The notes below the pieces were generated by a model. That model saw only the letters and a list, made by a program, of their open reading frames with translations. It was not told where the DNA came from and ran no database searches. A stretch of DNA of 5,567 nt from Flavobacteriales bacterium (GTDB taxonomy: Bacteria > Bacteroidota > Bacteroidia > Flavobacteriales_D > Sanyastnellaceae), in contig JANRAA010000084.1 of the NCBI GenBank assembly GCA_030728235.1, positions 1-5,567 of the forward strand. Direction: 5' to 3'. A program made the translations under genes and the position numbers. Shown in pieces: positions 1 to 4,221 of the stretch (position 1 is its first letter; every line of letters starts with the position of its first letter).

Positions 1-126
1 TGCAACTACGATGCAGCTGCAACCATTGACAATGGAACTTGCATATTAATCGGAGATGCTTGTGATGATACCAATGCTTTTACCCTGAACGATATCATTC
101 AGGCCGATTGTTCATGCGCGGGAGAA
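1..126 (+). repeat. Cys-rich module 1 (partial): CNY motif plus CDDG motif
   Basis: The window opens inside a CNYxxxAxxDDGSC-type motif (residues 1-14, here with DNGTC), followed directly by a CDDGNxxTxND...CSCAG-type motif (residues 18-42, with Thr replacing Gly after CDD). Five cysteines are visible; complete copies of the first motif carry one more five residues before the CNY cysteine, which would fall just upstream. The arrangement and the ILIGDACDD linker match the module at 691-834. Confidence 0.85.
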
Positions 127-2376
127 CTCCAAACTCCTTCTTCTTCTTTGATCATCACTGCTGTGTTTGACGGTCCGCTCACTGGTGGAATTCCAAAAGG
201 AGTTGAGTTGTATGCTTTGGACGCAATTGCCGATTTAAGCTCTTTCGGAATAGGGTCAGCCAACAACGGTGGTGGAACTGATGGAATGGAATTCATATTC
301 GCCTCAATTTCAGTAGCTGCAGGAACGTTCTTTTTCGTTTCAACGGATGAAACAGGAGCTCCGCTATTCTTCGAAAGCTCAGCATTAAATATCAATGCAG
401 GCTCTGTGATGGCAATCAACGGAGATGATGCTATAGAATTATATGAATTTGGTCAAGTGATAGATACTTTTGGAGACATCAATGCTTCTGGAACAGGGAC
501 AGCTTGGGATTATCTCGATGGATGGGCCGTTCGTAACTGTGCAGTAGCTGCTTCTGGGGCAACTTTCAACGCTGCCGATTGGTCATTCAGCGGTATCAAC
601 ATATTCGACGGTGTAACAACTGTGAATGCCGATGCATCTTCTCCAATGCCTGTTGGTGCATATCTCGAAACTTGTCCATCTGTTATTTTTGGATGCACGA
701 ATACCCTTGCCTGCAACTACAACGTTGCCGCAACCGACGACGATGGTTCATGTATCCTTATCGGAGATGCCTGTGATGATGGGAACATTTTTACTGAAAA
801 CGATCTAGTTGGCAGCGATTGCTCATGCGCTGGTTCTGCAATAACATTGTGTGACCCAATCGTTTGGAGTGCCATAGATGTTACATTGTCGTCAGGCACC
901 ACAGGTGGATCATTTGTTGAGAATGCTGGCTCTTACACCGCCAATGGATTTTGCGGCAGTGCCTGCGCTCAGCCAGTTGAAACTTGGTTGATAAGCAACG
1001 GATTTGATTTCTCCGCTGCTACTTCTTCTTCAATGCTAATATCACTTTCAGAATCTTTCGGAGTTACCGATCTTGAGTTGCTTTACGCTACAGATTTTGA
1101 TGGAATACCTGCTAACTCTGTTTGGTACCCTCTTGCTGTTTTTACTGCTTCAGGTCAGACAAACCTCGATCTATCTGAAATTATTGGTGAGCCTGGAATA
1201 TACTTCGGTTTCCGCTACGCAGATGATGGGGCCGATGGTTACAGCTCATGGACAATCTCACAAGCTGCTCTTGCCGGTGATTGCCCATCTAACATTACTA
1301 TATACGACTGTCCCGCGCTGCTTGCCAACTTTGGATCTCCTTGTGATGATGGCAACCCATTAACAATCAACGACGTGATTCAATCCGATTGTTCATGTGC
1401 TGGTGAAACGTTTATACAAACAAATGCATTGGTAATAACCGCGATTTTCGACGGCCCTCTTGCTAGCGGTCTTCCAAAAGGAATTGAAGTTTATGCAAAT
1501 CAAGACATTCCTGATTTGAGCATCTTCGGCGTTGGTAGCGCTTCAAACGGAACCGGCTCGGGTGGACTTGAATACTCATTCCCTGCGGTTGCGGTAACAG
1601 CTGGCACATTCTTCTTCGTTACTTCAGACGATTCGGGCGCACAAACCTTGTTCGAAAGCACAAACACCAACTACAATGCTGGTAGTGTGATGTCTATAAA
1701 CGGTGATGATGCCATCGAACTATTTGAAAATGGCTTTGTAATCGACGTTGTTGGTGACGTAAACGTCGACGGTACCGGCACACCGTGGGAATACCTTGAT
1801 GGTTTTGGTGTACGCAACTGCGGAACAGCTCCTGATGGAGCGACTTTCGTACTTGAAAACTGGACGTTCAGCGGTATCAACGCACTTGATGATGCTTTGC
1901 CTTTGAACTCAAACGGAACGACACCAATGCCAGTTGCGGCATACCAAGCATCTTGTCTTGCCGGTTGTACCGATGTAAACGCTTGCAACTACGATGCTGC
2001 TGCAACCGCTGATGACGGTTCATGTATCGTTCCTGTGGCCAACTGTTCTCAGTGCAATGCATCTAACGATGGGTTAGATATCATCGACACCGATGGTGAT
2101 ACGATTTGTGATGCCGACGAAGTTGCTGGTTGCACATCAAACACGGCATGTAACTACAACTCTTTGGCTACTGATGACGATGGAACTTGTCTTGAGCCTG
2201 TAGCAAATTGCTCGGAGTGCAGTGGACAAACACTTGTAATCATAGACACCGATGGTGATGGAATTTGTGATGCTCAGGATGGTCCTGTGTGTGATGAAGA
2301 CATCAACCACGATGGTGTTGTAGATGTGAACGACTTCTTGCGCTTGATCGCAGTTTTCGGAACCATCTGCGAATAA
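1..2376 (+). CDS. Large secreted multidomain protein with lamin-tail-like repeats and Cys/Asp-rich modules (5' partial)
   Basis: The frame is open from base 1 to the TAA at 2374-2376, giving 791 residues; the true start lies upstream. The TTG at 148 is an ordinary Leu codon inside a domain, not a start. Domains by window residue: Cys module 1-42; lamin-tail-like domain 50-221; Cys module 231-278; jelly-roll (choice-of-anchor/cleaved-adhesin-like) segment about 279-444; CDDG motif 445-468; second lamin-tail-like domain 477-648; Cys plus Asp-rich modules 655-707 and 710-760; a terminal dockerin-like loop 767-778. The 37 cysteines, Asp/Asn-rich loops and beta-rich, low-lysine composition indicate an exported, disulfide-bonded, probably calcium-binding protein. 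No catalytic domain is visible in this part, though lamin-tail domains in Bacteroidota and Gammaproteobacteria often accompany extracellular nucleases or phosphatases, so an enzyme could sit upstream. The C-terminus does not resemble the usual type IX secretion domain. An adhesin or surface-structure role is inference; that this is a real secreted mosaic protein is near certain. Confidence 0.93.
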   Translation, partial: CNYDAAATIDNGTCILIGDACDDTNAFTLNDIIQADCSCAGELQTPSSSLIITAVFDGPLTGGIPKGVELYALDAIADLSSFGIGSANNGGGTDGMEFIFASISVAAGTFFFVSTDETGAPLFFESSALNINAGSVMAINGDDAIELYEFGQVIDTFGDINASGTGTAWDYLDGWAVRNCAVAASGATFNAADWSFSGINIFDGVTTVNADASSPMPVGAYLETCPSVIFGCTNTLACNYNVAATDDDGSCILIGDACDDGNIFTENDLVGSDCSCAGSAITLCDPIVWSAIDVTLSSGTTGGSFVENAGSYTANGFCGSACAQPVETWLISNGFDFSAATSSSMLISLSESFGVTDLELLYATDFDGIPANSVWYPLAVFTASGQTNLDLSEIIGEPGIYFGFRYADDGADGYSSWTISQAALAGDCPSNITIYDCPALLANFGSPCDDGNPLTINDVIQSDCSCAGETFIQTNALVITAIFDGPLASGLPKGIEVYANQDIPDLSIFGVGSASNGTGSGGLEYSFPAVAVTAGTFFFVTSDDSGAQTLFESTNTNYNAGSVMSINGDDAIELFENGFVIDVVGDVNVDGTGTPWEYLDGFGVRNCGTAPDGATFVLENWTFSGINALDDALPLNSNGTTPMPVAAYQASCLAGCTDVNACNYDAAATADDGSCIVPVANCSQCNASNDGLDIIDTDGDTICDADEVAGCTSNTACNYNSLATDDDGTCLEPVANCSECSGQTLVIIDTDGDGICDAQDGPVCDEDINHDGVVDVNDFLRLIAVFGTICE
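148..663 (+). repeat. Lamin-tail-like domain, copy A (172 aa)
   Basis: The copy runs from LIITAVFDGPL to MPVGAY. Typical lamin-tail-like features are the opening ITAVFDGP and PKGVELY strands, the AGTFFFV strand, the GDDAIELY strand, the VIDTFGD turn and a GTGTAWDYLDGWAVR segment. It aligns without gaps over 172 residues to the copy at 1429-1944, with about 100 identical positions by eye. Two cysteines, one in VRNC and one just after the domain (ETC), are conserved in both copies and may pair. Bacterial lamin-tail domains are generally thought to be binding or surface-targeting modules. Confidence 0.85.
691..834 (+). repeat. Cys-rich module 2: CNY motif plus CDDG motif
   Basis: This is the complete form of the module at the left edge. 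The first half has the spacing C-x5-C-x12-C and ends in DDDGSC; the second half is CDDGNIFTEND followed by DCSCAG. It has six cysteines in all. The acidic runs suggest a small disulfide-stabilised, possibly metal-binding linker. These motifs recur in secreted proteins of marine Bacteroidota, but I know of no demonstrated function. Here it separates a lamin-tail-like domain from the jelly-roll-like segment. Confidence 0.85.
835..1332 (+). other. Jelly-roll-like domain (choice-of-anchor/cleaved-adhesin type)
   Basis: Residues about 279-444 of the mosaic protein resemble choice-of-anchor or cleaved-adhesin beta-sandwich domains. The recognisable pieces are a paired-cysteine segment (GFCGSAC), a tryptophan-bearing strand near VETWLIS, the FDFSAATSSSMLIS strand, a FGVTDLELLYATDFDG strand and a late IYFGFRYADDGADGYSSWTI strand. 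It carries five cysteines and is followed directly by the third CDDG motif. Such domains usually bind carbohydrate or mediate adhesion, but the ligand cannot be read from the sequence. The domain assignment rests on pattern resemblance only, and its edges are approximate. Confidence 0.55.
1333..1404 (+). repeat. CDDG motif, third copy (without preceding CNY motif)
   Basis: Residues 445-468 repeat the CDDGNPLTINDVIQ...DCSCAG pattern seen at 52-126 and 763-834. Unlike those, this copy is not preceded by a CNY motif; cysteines at the end of the jelly-roll segment (GDC and YDC) take that position. A 13-base stretch is identical between 104-116 and 1385-1397, and both copies end in CSCAGE just before a lamin-tail-like domain. 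The combination CDDG motif plus lamin-tail domain therefore looks like the duplicated unit. Confidence 0.8.
1429..1944 (+). repeat. Lamin-tail-like domain, copy B (172 aa)
   Basis: This second copy runs from LVITAIFDGPL to MPVAAY and has exactly the same length (516 bp) as the copy at 148-663. Shared blocks are FDGPL, AGTFFFV, NAGSVM, INGDDAIEL, VID..GD, GTGT.W.YLDG, VRNC, GATF and FSGIN. At the DNA level the longest exact match noticed is 15 bases in the FSGIN region (586-600 and 1867-1881). Synonymous positions have diverged widely, so the duplication is not recent. Confidence 0.85.
1963..2121 (+). repeat. Cys-rich module 3: CNY motif plus CSxC and DTDGD calcium-type motif
   Basis: The CNY motif (C-x5-C-x12-C, residues 655-675) is followed by PVANCSQC and then by DTDGDTICDADE (residues 696-707). 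The latter resembles the Asp-rich calcium-binding repeats of thrombospondin type 3-like proteins. The module has six cysteines. Bases 1984-2007 match bases 1-24 at 23 of 24 positions, so this module is the closest relative of the one at the left edge even though the second half differs. Confidence 0.8.
2128..2280 (+). repeat. Cys-rich module 4: CNY motif plus CSxC and DTDGD calcium-type motif
   Basis: This is a tandem copy of the preceding module: a CNY motif ending DDDGTC, then PVANCSEC, then DTDGDGICDAQD (residues 749-760). The segment between CSxC and DTDGD is shorter than in copy 3, so the two are not gap-free duplicates. It again contains six cysteines, followed by the cysteine that begins the C-terminal segment. 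Confidence 0.8.
2290..2370 (+). other. C-terminal dockerin-like single calcium-loop segment flanked by cysteines
   Basis: The last residues contain one loop, DINHDGVVDVND (residues 767-778), matching the dockerin/EF-hand pattern DxNxDGxxDxxD, followed by a short hydrophobic helix (FLRLIAVFG). Cysteines at residues 764 and 790 bracket the segment and could close it by a disulfide. Type I dockerins of cellulosomes carry two such loops; here only one is present. Similar single-loop tails end many secreted proteins of marine flavobacteria. Calcium binding is well supported by the pattern; any cohesin partner or sorting role is unproven. Confidence 0.7.
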
Positions 2377-2397
2377 AATACAGGAGCTCTTAAAATG

Positions 2398-2432
2398 AAG
2401 TGGCCGTTACAAAAGTAGCGGTCACTTTTTTT
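2398..2432 (+). terminator. Rho-independent terminator of the mosaic protein gene
   Basis: A 13-bp stem is formed by aagtggccgttac (2398-2410) and gtagcggtcactt (2415-2427), with two G-U wobbles and an AAAA loop. The 3' arm runs into seven T residues (2426-2432). It begins 22 bases after the stop codon, as expected for an intrinsic terminator of the plus-strand gene, and separates it from the glycosyltransferase. Confidence 0.9.
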
Positions 2433-2491
2433 ATCCTTGCCGTGCGCAAGAGGAAGATAGAACTTCAGAAAGAGTAAACACTGCGATTTCA

Positions 2492-2499
2492 TATCTTCG
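2492..2499 (+). promoter_or_regulatory. Possible Bacteroidota -7 promoter element for the glycosyltransferase
   Basis: The octamer TATCTTCG matches the Bacteroidota -7 consensus TAnnTTTG at all but one defined position. It ends five bases before the ATG at 2505. With usual spacing, transcription would start at or within a base or two of the ATG, predicting a leaderless or near-leaderless mRNA. No clear TTG -33 element is visible about 19-21 bases upstream (region 2465-2475 has only TTC), which weakens the call. Confidence 0.45.
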
Positions 2500-2504
2500 C
2501 CAAC

Positions 2505-3377
2505 ATGTTGGTGTACGGATTCACGTTTATTAAAAATGCCATTCTCTACGACTACCCTGTTGTAGAAGCAATTCAGTCGATTCTGCCTCTTTGCGACAAA
2601 GTAGTTGTAGCTGTGGGCAAGTCGGATGATGGCACGCGCGAATTGATTGAAAGCATCAACCCCGAGAAAATCATCATTGTAGACACTGTTTGGGATGAAT
2701 CGCTGCGAGAAGGTGGTCGCGTATTGGCAGTGGAGACAGATAAAGCTTTTCAGGCCATTCCTACCAATGTTGATTGGGCCATATATATTCAAGGCGATGA
2801 GGTTATTCACGAGCAATACCTGCCTGAAATCAAATCGAAAATGCAGCAACATTTGAAAAACGACGCGGTTGATGGCTTGCTGTTCAAATACGCTCATTTT
2901 TATGGTTCTTACGACTACGTCGGATCGTCATCAAACTGGTATCGCAACGAAATTCGTGTCGTTAAAAACAACAAATCAATCTTCTCTTTCCGCGACGCGC
3001 AAGGGTTTAGGAAGGGCGACAATGAAAAACTTCGTGTCAAAGAAATCGACGCGTATGTGTATCACTATGGCTGGGTTAAAGACCCGCGAGCGATGCAGCG
3101 AAAGCAAGAAAACTTCCATAAAATGTGGCACGACGACCAATGGGTGGAAGAAAATGTGGTGAAGGCCGAAGCGTTTGATTATGCTGCAAACCTGCGCAGC
3201 TTAGAAAAGTTTAAAGGTACCCACCCTGCGGTGATGCAAAATCGCCTGAAGCGTGTAAACTGGCAGTTTGATGTCGATATATCGTTCAATCGCGATACCT
3301 TCAAAGACAAAGTAAAGCGCCTTTCATACAAATGGTTTGGTCTGGATTTCAACTACAAAAACTACAAGAAGGTTTAA
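2505..3377 (+). CDS. GT2-type glycosyltransferase (290 aa)
   Basis: The protein resembles small GT-A fold, family 2-type glycosyltransferases that transfer a sugar from a nucleotide donor during cell-surface polysaccharide or glycan synthesis. Visible features are an N-terminal beta-alpha unit (VYGFTFIKNA, residues 3-12); a strand with KSDDGT (39-44), where the nucleotide usually binds; WAIYIQGDEV (91-100), where the DxD metal-binding motif normally lies and which here reads QGDE; and an aromatic, basic C-terminal half containing YVYHYGWVKDP. There is no signal peptide or membrane segment, so it should act in the cytoplasm. ATG 2505 is the first plausible start: no Shine-Dalgarno sequence precedes it and a promoter-like element lies just upstream. 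The gene is single, with a terminator before it and a convergent gene after it, so its pathway cannot be inferred from neighbours. Acceptor and donor sugar are unknown. Confidence 0.85.
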   Translation: MLVYGFTFIKNAILYDYPVVEAIQSILPLCDKVVVAVGKSDDGTRELIESINPEKIIIVDTVWDESLREGGRVLAVETDKAFQAIPTNVDWAIYIQGDEVIHEQYLPEIKSKMQQHLKNDAVDGLLFKYAHFYGSYDYVGSSSNWYRNEIRVVKNNKSIFSFRDAQGFRKGDNEKLRVKEIDAYVYHYGWVKDPRAMQRKQENFHKMWHDDQWVEENVVKAEAFDYAANLRSLEKFKGTHPAVMQNRLKRVNWQFDVDISFNRDTFKDKVKRLSYKWFGLDFNYKNYKKV

Positions 3378-3379
3378 CC

Positions 3380-4219
3380 TTACTCAATCAATTGCTCTTC
3401 TGCAGCGTACCCTGCAAAAATTCCGAGGCCGCCTTCAATGTTGCTGTAAATCTGCACCGGTTGAGAAAACGGATTGCCAGAAGCGTCTGCGGCCAAACGT
3501 ATCGATTTTTGATAGTTGAAATAATCGCTCGAAACATGAACCAATTGAACGTAGTTTTCGGTGTTAAGTGATGACAATAAATTGAGATTGAGATTTACCA
3601 ATTGATTAGTAAAACTGTTGTCATTAAATAAACAATTATCAAAATAATAAAACGTGTTTTCAGAAAGCTCCTGTGTGTTTCTTAAAAATTCTTCTTGGGT
3701 TTGAAAGGGTAATAAACTCGATTGTCCATCAAAGTTTGTAAAAAACAATAGATGATAATAATTCTCATCTGAAGTTCCATCTTCAAATTGGATATCGACA
3801 TCAATAGCGCTTCCGAATTCATCAACAGGTTCTGCATTCACAACCTCAAAGGCAACAGGGTTTGGTACTATTGTGGAAGAACGCACCTCTCCAAGTAAAG
3901 GGTCTACGCATCTGATGCCGTACGTTTTACCTGCCTCAGGAATGTAGTCGAGTGAATACCTGCCCTCGCCGAGCGAAGTAAAAGCCCCAATCAAAACACT
4001 ACCGTCAAAGAGCTGCACAACTGCGTTCGAAACGAAGGTAAAAGGTTCGTCTGAAAGCACTGTTTCTGTGCGACTCACTTGCGCGTAAACAACTGGTTCT
4101 CCTGCTCCGATGTAACAATTTAAAACGACTTTCTGTGCGCTCAGATCTCCATCAAAAGGAATTTCTTTCTCACAGGAAACAAAGGAAAGCACCAATAGGA
4201 TGTATGTTAAATATCTCAT
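3380..4219 (-). CDS. DUF4249 family outer-membrane lipoprotein
   Basis: The 279-residue protein starts at ATG 4219-4217. An in-frame TTG at 4225 would overlap the upstream stop and add only two residues, so ATG is preferred. The N-terminus MRYLTYILLVLSFVSC is a lipoprotein signal peptide with Cys16 as the lipidation site, followed by the charged residues EKE. Further features are an Ig-like early half (VVLNCYIGAGEPV, AVVQLFDG, GRYSLDY, GKTYGIRC) and the closing SNIEGGLGIFAGY block that is characteristic of DUF4249 proteins. The length is normal for the family. It lies 2 bp downstream of the TonB receptor gene, with no Shine-Dalgarno sequence, so translational coupling is likely. DUF4249 proteins commonly sit beside TonB receptors in Bacteroidota, suggesting a partner role comparable to SusD, but the ligand is unknown. 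Confidence 0.88.
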   Translation of the reverse strand: MRYLTYILLVLSFVSCEKEIPFDGDLSAQKVVLNCYIGAGEPVVYAQVSRTETVLSDEPFTFVSNAVVQLFDGSVLIGAFTSLGEGRYSLDYIPEAGKTYGIRCVDPLLGEVRSSTIVPNPVAFEVVNAEPVDEFGSAIDVDIQFEDGTSDENYYHLLFFTNFDGQSSLLPFQTQEEFLRNTQELSENTFYYFDNCLFNDNSFTNQLVNLNLNLLSSLNTENYVQLVHVSSDYFNYQKSIRLAADASGNPFSQPVQIYSNIEGGLGIFAGYAAEEQLIE

Positions 4220-4221
4220 GA

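Noticed and set aside
148..150. TTG at 148 as the translation start of the first gene
   Set aside because: The frame is open to base 1 and encodes module motifs (CNY and CDDG) repeated elsewhere in the same protein, so the start lies outside the window.
1..2376. Direct repeats as a CRISPR array or mobile-element remnant
   Set aside because: The repeats are in frame, encode conserved protein modules, vary at synonymous sites and have no regular unique spacers, terminal inverted repeats or transposase.
2274..2897. A 207-codon open frame on the minus strand
   Set aside because: It overlaps the end of the mosaic gene, its terminator, the intergenic region and the start of the glycosyltransferase. 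Its translation has no recognisable domain and looks like the reverse of well-supported genes.
3401..3420. Hairpin TGCAG/CTGCA followed by five A residues, as a terminator
   Set aside because: It has only 5-bp arms and lies inside the lipoprotein coding sequence. The A-run would be a T-run only on the minus strand, where it precedes rather than follows the hairpin.
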